Shown in pieces: positions 41,389 through 50,806 of a stretch of 64,000 nucleotides of DNA. Source of the stretch: Fulvivirga maritima (lineage in GTDB: Bacteria; Bacteroidota; Bacteroidia; Cytophagales; Cyclobacteriaceae). The stretch spans positions 2,971,001-3,035,000 of the forward strand of contig NZ_CP089980.1 of the NCBI RefSeq assembly GCF_021389955.1, given 5' to 3'. The position numbers were made by a program, and so were the translations under genes. Below the pieces are notes generated by a model that was not told the origin of the DNA, did not search any database, and saw nothing but the letters and a program-made list of their open reading frames with translations. Numbering within the stretch: position 1 is the first letter of the stretch; each line of letters opens with the position of its first letter.

Positions 41389-41937
41389 ATGAAGATATAT
41401 ACAAAAACAGGAGATAAAGGCCAAACAGCACTGTTTGGAGGGAAGAGGGTTTCAAAGGCAAATTTAAGAATAGACAGCTATGGCACTGTAGATGAGCTTA
41501 ACTCATACATAGGCCTGGTGCGAGATCAAAAAGTAAACGAGTTAAGAAAAGCGTTTCTTATTGAAATTCAAGATCGATTGTTTACTGTAGGCTCTATTTT
41601 GGCTACTGAACCTGGTAATACCAAAGTGAAAGTACCTCAACTTTCAGGAGAAGACATATCATCTTTGGAAAAGGAAATAGATGTGATGGATACAACTTTG
41701 CCTCCCATGCGCAGTTTTGTGCTGCCGGGCGGTGATCAGGCCGTTTCATTTTGCCATGTGGCGCGTTGTGTTTGCCGCAGAGCAGAACGCTTGGTGGTAG
41801 CGCTCAACGAGGTGGAACCCGTAGATGAGCTCGTAATTCAATACCTCAATCGTCTCTCAGATTATTTATTTATGCTAGCCCGCAAAATGTCAGATGACCT
41901 TCATGCTGAGGAGGTTGCATGGAAACCAAAAATGTAA
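41389..41937 (+). CDS. Corrinoid (cob(I)alamin) adenosyltransferase, PduO type
   Basis: The enzyme makes adenosylcobalamin from ATP and cob(I)alamin, for use by B12-dependent mutases. The 182 residues show the N-terminal TGDKGQTALFGGKRVSK (ATP P-loop-like), the SYGTVDELNSYIGL helix, and the C-terminal catalytic segment CRRAERLVVALNE with the conserved Arg pair. This is the PduO/MMAB-type trimeric ATR rather than CobA or EutT. It is 6 bp after the ABC ATPase gene. The ATG at 41389 is clear. Confidence 0.95.
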   Translation: MKIYTKTGDKGQTALFGGKRVSKANLRIDSYGTVDELNSYIGLVRDQKVNELRKAFLIEIQDRLFTVGSILATEPGNTKVKVPQLSGEDISSLEKEIDVMDTTLPPMRSFVLPGGDQAVSFCHVARCVCRRAERLVVALNEVEPVDELVIQYLNRLSDYLFMLARKMSDDLHAEEVAWKPKM

Positions 41938-41969
41938 ACAATTTCGTCTCAGGTACTGATTTTTTTTGA

Positions 41970-41977
41970 TAATTTTG
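41970..41977 (+). promoter_or_regulatory. Predicted -7 box for ilvE (TAATTTTG)
   Basis: TAATTTTG fits TAnnTTTG, 31 nt before the ilvE ATG. A TTTCG at 41942-41946 sits at a plausible -33 distance (23 bp) but is imperfect. Confidence 0.5.
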
Positions 41978-42008
41978 TTCACTCTCCGAATGAATTAATT
42001 TTTATGTT

Positions 42009-43073
42009 ATGATAGATACTCAAAATATACCTGTTCAGAAAATAGAGAACAGTAGAATAGGTCAGGTAGACTTTAATAATATCCCTTTCGGGAAAGTTTA
42101 CTCAGACCACATGTTTGTGGCAGACTATGCTGATAATGTTTGGAAAAACCTGAACATCAAACCTTATGCGCCGATTGAGATGAGTCCTGCAAACCCGTCT
42201 TTACACTATGGTGTATCTATTTTTGAAGGCTTAAAAGCTTATAAACATGAAAATGGTGATGTAGCAGTTTTCAGACCAGATAAAAACCTGGAAAGAATGA
42301 ACTTCTCAGCCAGAAGAATGTGCATGCCTGAGCTTGATGAATCAGTATATTATAATGGTTTAGATACGCTTTTATCCTTAGATAAGGATTGGGTGCCTGC
42401 AGCTCCCGGTACAGCGCTTTACTTAAGACCATTTGTTATCTCTGATGATAACTACATAGGTGTAACGCCTTCTGTGAACTTCAAATTTATGATCATTACT
42501 TGCCCTGTAGGCGCATATTATGCTAAGCCGGTAAGAGTGAAAATAGAAACTGAATACGTAAGAGCCGTAAAAGGTGGTAGTGGAGCTTGTAAAACGGGTT
42601 GTAATTACGGACCTACTTTATATCCAGCTCAGTTAGCTAAAGCTCAAGGCTATGATCAATTGATCTGGACAGATGGTAGAGAGCATAAGTACGTGGAAGA
42701 GTCTGGTACTATGAATCTTATGTTCGTAATTAACGGCAAGCTGGTAACTCCTGAAACAGGAGATAGCATTTTGAATGGTATTACCAGAAGAAGTGTGATA
42801 GAAGTAGCTAAATCTTGGGGTATGGAAGTAGAAGAGAGAAAAGTAGAGGTGGCAGAAGTTGTTGCTGCTATTAAAGACGGATCTCTTCAGGAAGCTTTCG
42901 GTGCAGGTACAGCGGCTACTATTGCTCACATAGAGGTAATAGCTCACGAAGGAACAGATTATACTTTGCCTGATATTGCTAAGAGAGAATTCTCTAATAA
43001 AGTGCTTAAAGAGCTTGATGATATCAAATATGGCAGACAAGAAGATAAATTCGGTTGGTTGAGAAAGATATAA
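42009..43073 (+). CDS. ilvE: Branched-chain amino acid aminotransferase
   Basis: This class IV PLP enzyme interconverts Leu, Ile and Val with their 2-oxo acids. In 354 residues it has LHYGVSIFEGLKAYKHENGD, the PLP lysine segment AVKGGSGACKTGCNYGP (the type II bcat spelling), EESGTMNLMFVI, and the C-terminal FGAGTAATIAHIEVI. The length and motifs fit the eukaryote-like BCAT group found in Bacteroidota. It starts with ATG after a TAATTTTG box and is a single-gene unit ending at a strong terminator. Confidence 0.96.
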   Translation: MIDTQNIPVQKIENSRIGQVDFNNIPFGKVYSDHMFVADYADNVWKNLNIKPYAPIEMSPANPSLHYGVSIFEGLKAYKHENGDVAVFRPDKNLERMNFSARRMCMPELDESVYYNGLDTLLSLDKDWVPAAPGTALYLRPFVISDDNYIGVTPSVNFKFMIITCPVGAYYAKPVRVKIETEYVRAVKGGSGACKTGCNYGPTLYPAQLAKAQGYDQLIWTDGREHKYVEESGTMNLMFVINGKLVTPETGDSILNGITRRSVIEVAKSWGMEVEERKVEVAEVVAAIKDGSLQEAFGAGTAATIAHIEVIAHEGTDYTLPDIAKREFSNKVLKELDDIKYGRQEDKFGWLRKI

Positions 43074-43091
43074 TCAACTTATACCAAAATG

Positions 43092-43122
43092 AAAAGAGGT
43101 TGCTTTTAGTAACCTCTTTTTT
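43092..43122 (+). terminator. Intrinsic terminator after ilvE
   Basis: AAAAGAGGTT (43092-43101) pairs perfectly with AACCTCTTTT (43111-43120) around a 9-nt loop and runs into a T tract. Confidence 0.88.
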
Positions 43123-43160
43123 ATATCCTAATGGTCAATATGAAAAATCTCTTATTAAAT

Positions 43161-43649
43161 ATGAACTGGAAAAATGTGTTACTCACAGGCATTATTTTAA
43201 TTCTTTCTTTTCCGGCTATATCTCAAAACAGACTGATTATTGCTAAAAAAGGAATGCCTCCTAAATATTCCTTTTGGCCTGGAGATGAAATAAGGCTAAA
43301 GCTTATTGGAGACAGCTATTGGAGTACGGGAACTATTGAAGCTTTAGGAGATGGTTATGTTAAGCTGCATGACACCAAAATAGCTCTTGCCGAAATAGAG
43401 AAAATAGACATTAGAAGTAAACGTAAAAGCACTCTTGTTTCTACAGTTACAGCCATTGTGGCTATAGGAGCGGTTGGCTTCCCTGCTGTAGATACTCTAA
43501 ATGGTGTAATAGTTAATGGGGAGAGTGTAGATACAAAATCACTAAAAATTGGAGCTTACCTGGCCGCAGGTGCACTTACGCTCTATTTCCTGCAAAGAAA
43601 GAATGTTAAAATAGGTAAGAAGTTTAAGCTTCGGGTCGGAGAAATTTAA
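43161..43649 (+). CDS. Secreted or membrane protein of unknown function
   Basis: I do not recognise the family. The product has a signal peptide or anchor (MNWKNVLLTGIILILSF, ending at ISQ), then a soluble beta-like region with FWPGDEIRLKLIGDSYWSTG (about 45-64 of the longest form), and a second hydrophobic segment (about 100-120, TLVSTVTAIVAIGAVGF). The frame can start at ATG 43131, 43140 or 43161; the last gives the most compact signal peptide and 162 residues. It starts just 8-40 nt downstream of the ilvE terminator. prfB follows after 70 bp. Confidence 0.65.
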   Translation: MNWKNVLLTGIILILSFPAISQNRLIIAKKGMPPKYSFWPGDEIRLKLIGDSYWSTGTIEALGDGYVKLHDTKIALAEIEKIDIRSKRKSTLVSTVTAIVAIGAVGFPAVDTLNGVIVNGESVDTKSLKIGAYLAAGALTLYFLQRKNVKIGKKFKLRVGEI

Positions 43650-43687
43650 ACTCCTTCATTTCTTCTTCATAATTCTCTTTTAAGTTA

Positions 43688-43695
43688 TACATTTG
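43688..43695 (+). promoter_or_regulatory. Predicted -7 box for prfB (TACATTTG)
   Basis: TACATTTG fits TAnnTTTG and ends 24 nt before the prfB ATG at 43720. Confidence 0.5.
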
Positions 43696-43719
43696 CATTT
43701 TTTAAATAAAACATAAACT

Positions 43720-44818
43720 ATGACTACAGACGAGTTGAAAGACTTGAAGGCGCGTGTAGAGGCCTTGAGGAGGTACCTTTGACTACGATAAAAAGTTAGC
43801 CGAGGTACAGGAAGAAGAGCTGGTTACCGCCCAGCCCGGTTTTTGGGATAATCCCGCAGAAGCTGAAAAGGTAATGAAAGGCATAAGAGCCAAAAAAACA
43901 TGGACTGATAGCTTTGCTAAAGTAAATCAGCTTATGGAAGATCTGGAAACGCTCAATGAATTCTATCAGGAAGATGAAGTGAGCGAAGCCGATATGAATA
44001 AGGAGTTCGCTCAGGCAGAAAAAGCAGTAGAAGATCTTGAATTTAAGAAGATGCTTAGCAGCGAAGAAGATCAGCTGGGAGCTATTCTTGAAATCAACCC
44101 CGGAGCAGGAGGTACAGAAAGTCAGGATTGGTCAGATATTCTGAATAGAATGTACATCATGTGGGGAGAGTCACATGGTTATAATGTGAAGCAGGTAAAC
44201 TACCAACCAGGTGATGTGGCAGGAATCAAATCTGCTACTTTAGAAATAGAAGGCGACTTTGCTTATGGTAACCTCAAGTCAGAGATAGGAGTACACCGAT
44301 TGGTACGTATTTCTCCTTTTGATTCAGGGGGTAGAAGGCATACTTCATTTGCTTCGGTATATGTATCTCCTATAGTGGATGATGATATCGAAATAGAAAT
44401 CAATCCTGCCGATATTGAGTTTCACACCTCTCGTTCAGGGGGTGCTGGTGGCCAGAACGTGAACAAAGTAGAGACTAAAGTGCAGATTACTCACAAGCCT
44501 ACGGGTATAGTGGTGGTTTGTCAGGTAGAAAGGTCGCAGCTGGCTAACAGGGAGCGAGCTATGAAAATGCTTAAGTCTCGTTTATACCAGATGGAACTTG
44601 AAAAACGTAATGCTCAAAGAGATCAAATTGAGAATTCTAAAATGAAAATTGATTTCGGATCTCAGATTAGAAATTACGTATTACACCCTTATAAGCTTAT
44701 AAAAGATGCACGTACCGGTGTGGAAAGAACGGACGTTCAAAACGTACTGGATGGTGATCTTGATGATTATATAAAGGCCTTTTTGCTAGGTTATCAGGAG
44801 CAAAAGGGAAATAATTAA
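43720..44818 (+). CDS. prfB: Peptide chain release factor 2, with programmed +1 frameshift
   Basis: RF2 recognises UAA and UGA stops and releases the finished peptide. The gene is split between frames. Codons 1-20 from ATG 43720 end in CTT TGA (stop at 43780-43782); a +1 shift at CTT continues in the frame ending at 44818, giving 365 residues. The signal is canonical: AGGAGG at 43768-43773 lies 3 nt before CTT and TGA is followed by C. This lets RF2 regulate itself. The second frame has [13 protein letters not shown] (stop-codon recognition) and [20 protein letters not shown] (the GGQ motif). Starting only at the internal ATG 43874 would miss the first 51 residues. Confidence 0.96.
43768..43783 (+). 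promoter_or_regulatory. RF2 programmed frameshift signal
   Basis: AGGAGG, a 3-nt spacer, CTT and TGA followed by C form the conserved recoding element. Shifting +1 at CTT skips one T and reads GAC next. Confidence 0.95.
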
Positions 44819-44823
44819 TATTA

Positions 44824-45993
44824 ATGGAGAGACAAGAGGCAAAGCAACCTAAAGCTTATACCCTACAGTTTTGGCTGCTTTGCTCCAGCTCTTTTCTCTT
44901 TTTTGCCAGCTTTAATATGATTATTCCGGAGCTGCCGGATTATCTTACTTCTCTCGGAGGTGAAGATTATAAAGGGTATATTATTGCTGTTTTTACACTT
45001 ACGGCTATGATTAGCCGACCCTTTAGTGGTAAGCTGGCTGATACTGTGGGTAGAGTGCCGGTAATGGTGGTAGGAGCGCTGGTTTGTTGTATTATGGGCT
45101 TGGTGTATCCGTTAGTAACTACTGTTGTTGGTTTTTTCATACTCCGCTTTTTTCATGGCTTTTCTACCGGTTTTAAGCCTACGGGTACTGTAGCCTATGT
45201 GGCAGATATTGTACCTGATAACAGAAGAGGTGAGGCTCTGGGCCTTTCTAGTTTGTTCGGAACATTGGGCATGTCTGCTGGTCCAGCTTTGGGAAGTCAG
45301 CTTAAAATTTGGTTTTCCCTTGATGCCATGTTCTATACATCATCAGCCTTGGCCATACTTTCTATTCTTATTTTGGCTGGTATGAAGGAGACTTTGCAGC
45401 ACCGGGAGAAGTTCAAAATATCTCATCTTGCTATTCGGTCTGATGAAATATACCACCCCAGAGCTATTGCACCTGCTTTAGTACTTGGACTCACCGTTTT
45501 TTCTTTTGGCGTAGTGCTTACTATAGTGCCTGATTTTACAAGTTATTTAGGTATTGAAAACAAAGGAGTATATTTTACTGTTTTTACATTATCTTCATTA
45601 TTAATTAGAATATTCGCAGGAAAGGCTTCTGATAAATATGGAAGAGTAGTAGTGTTGAAAGTAGCCTGTATTCTCTATGCTTTGAGCATGGTAGTAACTG
45701 GTTTCGCAACAGATATATGGAGCTTATTGGTGGGGGCTGCTATATTTGGTTTAGGAACAGGAATGAATTCTCCTACAGTATATGCTTGGGTGGCAGATCG
45801 TTGTGATTTTAAGACCAGAGGTAGGGGAATGGCTACGGCTTTCATAGCGTTGGAGTTGGGGATAATGCAGGGTTCAATAATATCAGGAGGGTTGTATGAT
45901 AATAATCCTGATAATTTTAAAATGGTCTTTTTGTGTGCGGCTTTACTTTCTTCAGCCGGATTTTTTTATCTACAGTTTTATAAAAGGAAATAA
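44824..45993 (+). CDS. MFS transporter
   Basis: A 389-residue integral membrane protein with twelve predicted helices of the major facilitator superfamily. Motif A appears as SRPFSGKLADTVGRVPVMVV between helices 2 and 3, and RIFAGKASDKYGRVVVLKVA is its copy in the second half, confirming the internal duplication. The N-terminal helices contain FFASFNMIIPELPDYL. It resembles drug or sugar efflux families, but the substrate is not readable from sequence. It begins 5 bp after the prfB stop, so it may be co-transcribed with prfB. Confidence 0.9.
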   Translation: MERQEAKQPKAYTLQFWLLCSSSFLFFASFNMIIPELPDYLTSLGGEDYKGYIIAVFTLTAMISRPFSGKLADTVGRVPVMVVGALVCCIMGLVYPLVTTVVGFFILRFFHGFSTGFKPTGTVAYVADIVPDNRRGEALGLSSLFGTLGMSAGPALGSQLKIWFSLDAMFYTSSALAILSILILAGMKETLQHREKFKISHLAIRSDEIYHPRAIAPALVLGLTVFSFGVVLTIVPDFTSYLGIENKGVYFTVFTLSSLLIRIFAGKASDKYGRVVVLKVACILYALSMVVTGFATDIWSLLVGAAIFGLGTGMNSPTVYAWVADRCDFKTRGRGMATAFIALELGIMQGSIISGGLYDNNPDNFKMVFLCAALLSSAGFFYLQFYKRK

Positions 45994-46092
45994 ATAGCCT
46001 TTTGCATAGTTTATTATTTAAACAGCAGGCTTTGTACTTGTTAATTTCGAATTGATAAAGTAATTTATTAATTATTTAATATTTAATATCAA

Positions 46093-48777
46093 ATGATAGA
46101 CTCGTTCTTGGATAATAAAAAGCTCATTAAGCAGGTAATTGATAGTATTAGTGTAGGTGTAGAGTATTTATCTGCTGTAAGAGATCAGAACGGAAAGGTC
46201 ATAGATTTTAGATTTGAATTTATAAATGAAATAGCCTTAAACTTGGTACCCATAAAGAAAAGATTAGGCAATGACCTAATTGGTAAAGGCCTTTTAGAGA
46301 TTGTACCCAAGATTAAAGATACATATTTCCCCAAGTATGTAGAGGTGTTTGAAACCGGCCGTAAGTTTGAAGTGATAAACCTTTTTCCTGAAGTGAGTCC
46401 TGACACCTGGTTTCAGGTGGAGTGTAGAAAGTTGGATGATGGTATTGTCTTCAGTTTTTCAGATGTGAGTGAGCGCAAAGAGATGGAGATACAAATGCAG
46501 TCATCTCATGCGGAGCTAAAGGCCTTATTAGATCATAACCCAGCCTTTATATTTAGGCTGGATACTGAACTCAAATATATGTACCTAAACAGAGCGCTAC
46601 TCATGCGTATAGGCCACTCTCTGGAAGATATGCTTGGTGAGAATATAAAGGATTTTTATGAATCTAGCCATGATGTTACTGCTTTTGTAGCTGGGGTTAA
46701 TTCTGTTATTTCTAATAAGAAGGAGCATGTGGAATTTACTTCGGTAGAAAGAGATGGTAAGCTCATCTATTATCAAACGTTGATGCTCCCAGAGCTGGAT
46801 AGAGATGGAGAAGTGCGCTCAGTTCTGAATATCTCCAGAGACATAACTGAATTGAAAGAGGTGGAAATTAATCTCAAAAATACTAAAGAGAAATTTGAGG
46901 CGATATTTAACCATACCTTTCATTTTATAGCAGTTTTGGATCCTAAAGGTAAGATCAGAGAAATCAATCAGAGTTCATTAGATGCAACAGGCATTAAGTT
47001 AGATGATGTACTGGGAGAATATTTCTGGGATGCCCCCTGGTGGATAACCAGGGAGGATAGGCGTGTGGTGAAAACGGAAGTAAAACATGCATGCAATGGA
47101 GCGTTCTATAGGAGTAAAGTAGATATTAACTCCGTTAATGGTAGGATAACGGCTGATTTCTCATTGAAACCCGTCTTGGATACTAATGGTAAAGTGAGTA
47201 CAGTACTCGCCGAAGGGAGTGACATCACAGAATTGTTAAAGACCAGAAAGAAGTTAAAAGCTACTGATAACTTCCTGCGAACATTACTTGAGCATATTCC
47301 AGATGGTATCGCTCGTATAAATGAGGAGGATAGAATAATCTATGTTAATAGGCTTACTGCAGAAAGGTGGCACCTGGATTATGAAGATTATCATGGCACC
47401 TATTTTAATATACTCGATATTCCATTAGAGAAGAAGCGGCTTTATTCTGAGCACTTAAATAAGGTACGCGCTACTAAACAAGCATTAAGCTTTATTACTA
47501 CAATAGATGGTCTTTATACCTATGTAGTACTCACCCCTGAGTTAGATGAAAACGGTAATATAGAATCAGTATTAGCGGTAAGCAGAGATATTACAGAACT
47601 GAGAAAACATCAGAATGCGCTGGTAGAAATCAATGATAAATTGACTGCCGTTAATGATAAGCTTTTAGAGTCTCAGCAAGAGCAGCAAATGCTCTTAGAT
47701 AAGCTCCGGCGGTCAGAAGTAGAGGTTCGTACCTTGGTAGAGCATTCTCCTAATGTTATACTCAGGCTTACGCCAAGGCTTAAAGTGGAGTTTATAAATA
47801 AGGCCATCGCGTCATTTGCAGGAAAAGAGGTGGATGAGTTTATTGGTAGAAATATTGAAAAGGTAGGTTGGCCAGAAAAGGGCTTAGAGCAGTTTCTGGA
47901 ATTATTAATAAATAGCAGGGATAACAAAGAATTAGTAAGGCAGAGTATAGAGTTGGAGTCTGGTGCCAAGGTGAAGTATGGAATGTTTACCGTGGTGCCT
48001 GAAATGGATGACGCTGGAGAAGTAATGAGTTTAATGGTGATTATTTCTGACCTTACAGAGCAAATAAAGAGCGAGCAGCAGCTGCGCTTACAAAAGGAAA
48101 GATTGCAAGAGGTAAATGATGACCTGGAGGCTTTTACCTATACGGTATCTCATGATTTACGCTCACCGCTACGTGCTATAATTGGTTTTAGTGAAAAACT
48201 AAGAGCTCATACAGAAATAGACGAGGAGAGAACGCGCTTTTTGGATGTAATAAAGTACAATGCCAAGCGCATGGGTACTTTAATAGATGAGTTATTGGCC
48301 TTTTCTAGAATAGGCAGGTCAGAGATACACAAAACCAAGACTTGTTTAAAAGAGCTCTTTCAAGATGCTTTAGCTGAGCAGGAACAGCTGGAGAACCATA
48401 GATTTACCTACACCATCGCTGATTTGCCCGAAGTGCTAGTGGATAAGCTTATGATAAAGCAAGTAGTAACTAACTTGTGTAGTAATGCTGTAAAGTATAG
48501 TTTAGAGGTGGGTAAACCAACTATTTTGGTTGATAGTTTTGATGATGAAAAGGGCGAAAGAGTTTATTTTATTAAGGATAACGGCATAGGCTTTGAGCAG
48601 AAGTATAGCGAAAAAATCTTCGAAGTTTTTCATAGACTTCATCAAGATGATAAATACTCTGGAGTGGGCGTAGGGTTGGCCATAGCCAAGCAAATAGTAC
48701 TTAAACATAATGGCCAGATCTGGGCTGAATCAGAGCCAGGAAAAGGCACATCTATATTCTTTAAACTACCGTCTTAA
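46093..48777 (+). CDS. Multi-PAS sensor histidine kinase
   Basis: The 894-residue kinase lacks transmembrane helices, so it should sense signals in the cytosol. About five PAS/PAC modules lie in series (about 1-120, 138-255, 262-380, 388-500 and 545-660), each ending in a VLAVSRDITEL-like PAC motif. They are followed by a HisKA dimerisation box FTYTVSHDLRSPLRAIIGFS (the phospho-His at about 683), an N box NLCSNAVKYS, a G1 box DNGIGFEQKY, and GVGVGLAIAKQIVLKHNG. The kinase core is closest to phytochrome-like cytosolic kinases that signal to single-domain regulators. A CheY-like gene follows after 16 bp, a probable partner. Confidence 0.93.
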   Translation: MIDSFLDNKKLIKQVIDSISVGVEYLSAVRDQNGKVIDFRFEFINEIALNLVPIKKRLGNDLIGKGLLEIVPKIKDTYFPKYVEVFETGRKFEVINLFPEVSPDTWFQVECRKLDDGIVFSFSDVSERKEMEIQMQSSHAELKALLDHNPAFIFRLDTELKYMYLNRALLMRIGHSLEDMLGENIKDFYESSHDVTAFVAGVNSVISNKKEHVEFTSVERDGKLIYYQTLMLPELDRDGEVRSVLNISRDITELKEVEINLKNTKEKFEAIFNHTFHFIAVLDPKGKIREINQSSLDATGIKLDDVLGEYFWDAPWWITREDRRVVKTEVKHACNGAFYRSKVDINSVNGRITADFSLKPVLDTNGKVSTVLAEGSDITELLKTRKKLKATDNFLRTLLEHIPDGIARINEEDRIIYVNRLTAERWHLDYEDYHGTYFNILDIPLEKKRLYSEHLNKVRATKQALSFITTIDGLYTYVVLTPELDENGNIESVLAVSRDITELRKHQNALVEINDKLTAVNDKLLESQQEQQMLLDKLRRSEVEVRTLVEHSPNVILRLTPRLKVEFINKAIASFAGKEVDEFIGRNIEKVGWPEKGLEQFLELLINSRDNKELVRQSIELESGAKVKYGMFTVVPEMDDAGEVMSLMVIISDLTEQIKSEQQLRLQKERLQEVNDDLEAFTYTVSHDLRSPLRAIIGFSEKLRAHTEIDEERTRFLDVIKYNAKRMGTLIDELLAFSRIGRSEIHKTKTCLKELFQDALAEQEQLENHRFTYTIADLPEVLVDKLMIKQVVTNLCSNAVKYSLEVGKPTILVDSFDDEKGERVYFIKDNGIGFEQKYSEKIFEVFHRLHQDDKYSGVGVGLAIAKQIVLKHNGQIWAESEPGKGTSIFFKLPS

Positions 48778-48793
48778 AAATAATTAATTTCTA

Positions 48794-49216
48794 ATGAGTG
48801 TGATGAATAAGCTGAACTATGTAATCGTAGAGGACAATAGAGATGACCTCGAACTGATTCTTGACGGCATAAAAAAAGTAGATACTAGCTATGAGGTGAC
48901 CATATTACGAGATGGAAGAGAGGCAGAGCATTTTGTGGATGACGTAATGGAAGGCAAACAGGAGGTTCCTAAAATGATGCTTCTGGATCTTAAACTTCCT
49001 ATGCTTTCAGGGTTGGAGATTCTAGAGAAAGTGAAATCCAGTGAGGTTACTAAAAGCATACCAGTGGTAATTTTTACTTCATCTCAAGCTCAGTCAGATA
49101 TAACCAAGGCCTATGAACTGGGCGCTAATGCCTTTATAGTAAAACCCATTGACTATAATGATTTTATAAAGGTTATTCAAAATATTGGCACCTTCTGGTT
49201 GCAGTATAATGAATAA
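48794..49216 (+). CDS. CheY-like single-domain response regulator (Rcp1 type)
   Basis: The 140-residue regulator has all receiver-domain residues: acidic pair in VIVEDNRDDLELIL, phospho-acceptor Asp in MMLLDLKLPM (about 65), Thr in VIFTSSQ and Lys in VKPIDYNDF. It has no output domain, so it acts by protein contact, like Rcp1 which partners phytochrome-type kinases. ATG codons at 48794 and 48803 both work; the first is kept. It is 16 bp after the multi-PAS kinase gene on the same strand, making them a likely pair. Confidence 0.93.
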   Translation: MSVMNKLNYVIVEDNRDDLELILDGIKKVDTSYEVTILRDGREAEHFVDDVMEGKQEVPKMMLLDLKLPMLSGLEILEKVKSSEVTKSIPVVIFTSSQAQSDITKAYELGANAFIVKPIDYNDFIKVIQNIGTFWLQYNE

Positions 49217-49265
49217 AACCAGACAGTGAAAACCGCCTGGCTGATAAGTTCTTAAAACAGAAAGA

Positions 49266-49952
49266 TTAAATTTTTCTCACGTGACCGCTGCCTGAAGTAT
49301 CAGTTTTGAGTTTATCAGGATTGCCTTTGTATTTTATAGAGCCACTGCCGCTGATAGAGGCGTCTAATGATTCTGTAACATTCACCTCACAACCTCCTGA
49401 GCCAGAAATGTCTACTCTGCATTCTTTGGCCTCTAAATCAATAGATGCAATATGGCCAGACCCGCTCACCTCAGCAGTTACTTTATTGGCATTGCCTGAC
49501 ATGGTAATTCTACCTGAGCCTGATATGGAAAGATCAAGGTCTTTAGAGTCGGCTTCTAATTCTACTTTTCCTGATCCGCTTATTTCAACTATCAAATTAT
49601 CAGTAGTGAATTTGTTTTGTCCATATACTTTTCCTGAGCTGGAAACATCCAGAGCCTCTAGCTTAGGTAAGGTCACATTGATGGTTGGCTTACTGTTGAA
49701 ATTGTTAAATGAAAAGGACTTTTTTCGTTTTATAATCAGCCTGTTTCCTTTTACTTCCGTAACGAGGTCATCAAGCTCATCTTCATCACCTTCTACAGTA
49801 ACCTTAAAAGAGTTGCCTTGAGTGATATATATGTTGCCAGAGGTGTTGACAACTATTTCAGAAAAATCTGAAACGGGCCGATTTTCAGTCTTTTGCCCAA
49901 AAGTAAATGGGGCAATTACGAATAGCAGAAGTATGATGTAGATAGTTTTCAT
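49266..49952 (-). CDS. Secreted GIN-domain (DUF2807) protein
   Basis: The protein of 228 residues has a signal peptide (MKTIYIILLLFVIAPFTFGQ) and then the GIN domain, a right-handed beta-helix built of short strands with repeated SGSG turns (for example VEISGSGKVELEADSK, LSISGSGRITMSG, AEVSGSGHIASID, VDISGSGGCEVNV). Family members are cell-surface or periplasmic proteins of unknown function, common in Bacteroidota. A longer reading to 49973 adds only a basic heptapeptide. The ATG at 49952 is preferred for the signal peptide. It is divergent from the YigZ gene and convergent with the response regulator gene. Confidence 0.9.
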   Translation of the reverse strand: MKTIYIILLLFVIAPFTFGQKTENRPVSDFSEIVVNTSGNIYITQGNSFKVTVEGDEDELDDLVTEVKGNRLIIKRKKSFSFNNFNSKPTINVTLPKLEALDVSSSGKVYGQNKFTTDNLIVEISGSGKVELEADSKDLDLSISGSGRITMSGNANKVTAEVSGSGHIASIDLEAKECRVDISGSGGCEVNVTESLDASISGSGSIKYKGNPDKLKTDTSGSGHVRKI

Positions 49953-50100
49953 TAGTTTGAGTTTTTCTTTCAAAGACTAACCAGGTTTGAAAAGGTTGCT
50001 TCAAGAATGAAAAAACTTCTATTGATCTCTAAGCAATTACCTCTGAAAATTCATTTCTTTGTGAGCTGAGGTGTGAAATCCTGAAAGAAAAAAAGCTTTT

Positions 50101-50721
50101 ATGGCAGAACAGGTAGAATATTTTTTTACAATAGAAGGTCCGGCAGAAGGATTGTATAAAGAGAAAGGAAGTAAGTTTCTGGCGTATGCCTATCCTGTGA
50201 AAAACGAGGAAGATATTAAGGAGTGTTTAGCTCAGCTAAAAAAACAATATCATGATGCCAGACATCATTGTTACGCCTATATGTTGGGGGCTGAAAGGAA
50301 GGATTTTAGGGCTAATGATGACGGTGAACCGAATCATTCTGCGGGAGATCCTATTCTTGGGCAGATCAACTCCAAAAACCTGACTAATGTACTGGTGGTA
50401 GTGGTTCGTTATTTTGGAGGGACAAAATTGGGTGTCAGTGGATTGATTAATGCCTATAAAGTATCATCCGAAGAAGTACTGGCTAATGCTACTACAGTGA
50501 AGGTGGAGGTGACCAGAGCAGTTCAGATTACCTATAGCTATGAAGAAACTAATGAGGTCATGAAATTAGTAGCTGATTTTTCATTAGATATAGTAAATCA
50601 GGAATTTACCATGGATTGTACGATGGATGCCGAAGTGAAAATCAACTTTATGGAAGCATTGAAGGAAAAAATAAAGTTATTGAATGATATTGGTAATAAT
50701 ATTCAATTAAAACTTCTTTAA
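50101..50721 (+). CDS. YigZ/IMPACT-family protein
   Basis: The 206-residue protein has the IMPACT/UPF0029 N-terminal domain with KGSKFLAYAYPVKNEEDIKE, ARHHCYAYMLGAERKDFRAN and DDGEPNHSAGDPILGQI, then VVVRYFGGTKLGVSGLINAY. The C-terminal domain (about 140-206, DUF1949) is an EF-G domain V-like fold. E. coli YigZ and eukaryotic IMPACT are related; a role in translation or ribosome-linked stress has been proposed for the family. Start ATG 50101 is clear. It is monocistronic. Confidence 0.92.
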   Translation: MAEQVEYFFTIEGPAEGLYKEKGSKFLAYAYPVKNEEDIKECLAQLKKQYHDARHHCYAYMLGAERKDFRANDDGEPNHSAGDPILGQINSKNLTNVLVVVVRYFGGTKLGVSGLINAYKVSSEEVLANATTVKVEVTRAVQITYSYEETNEVMKLVADFSLDIVNQEFTMDCTMDAEVKINFMEALKEKIKLLNDIGNNIQLKLL

Positions 50722-50806
50722 ACAAAGCGATAAATATGTGGTTATAGAAAAGGAGTTTAAACTCTGATTGATCGCTACGCTATTTCCTATAGCTTATAAC
50801 CACAAA

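Noticed and set aside
43874-44818. prfB read as starting at the internal ATG
   Set aside because: The recoding signal upstream and the matching N-terminal sequence show that the gene starts at 43720.
49266-49952. SGSG repeats as low-complexity or DNA-repeat artefact
   Set aside because: They are the expected turns of the GIN-domain beta-helix and the DNA is not repetitive.
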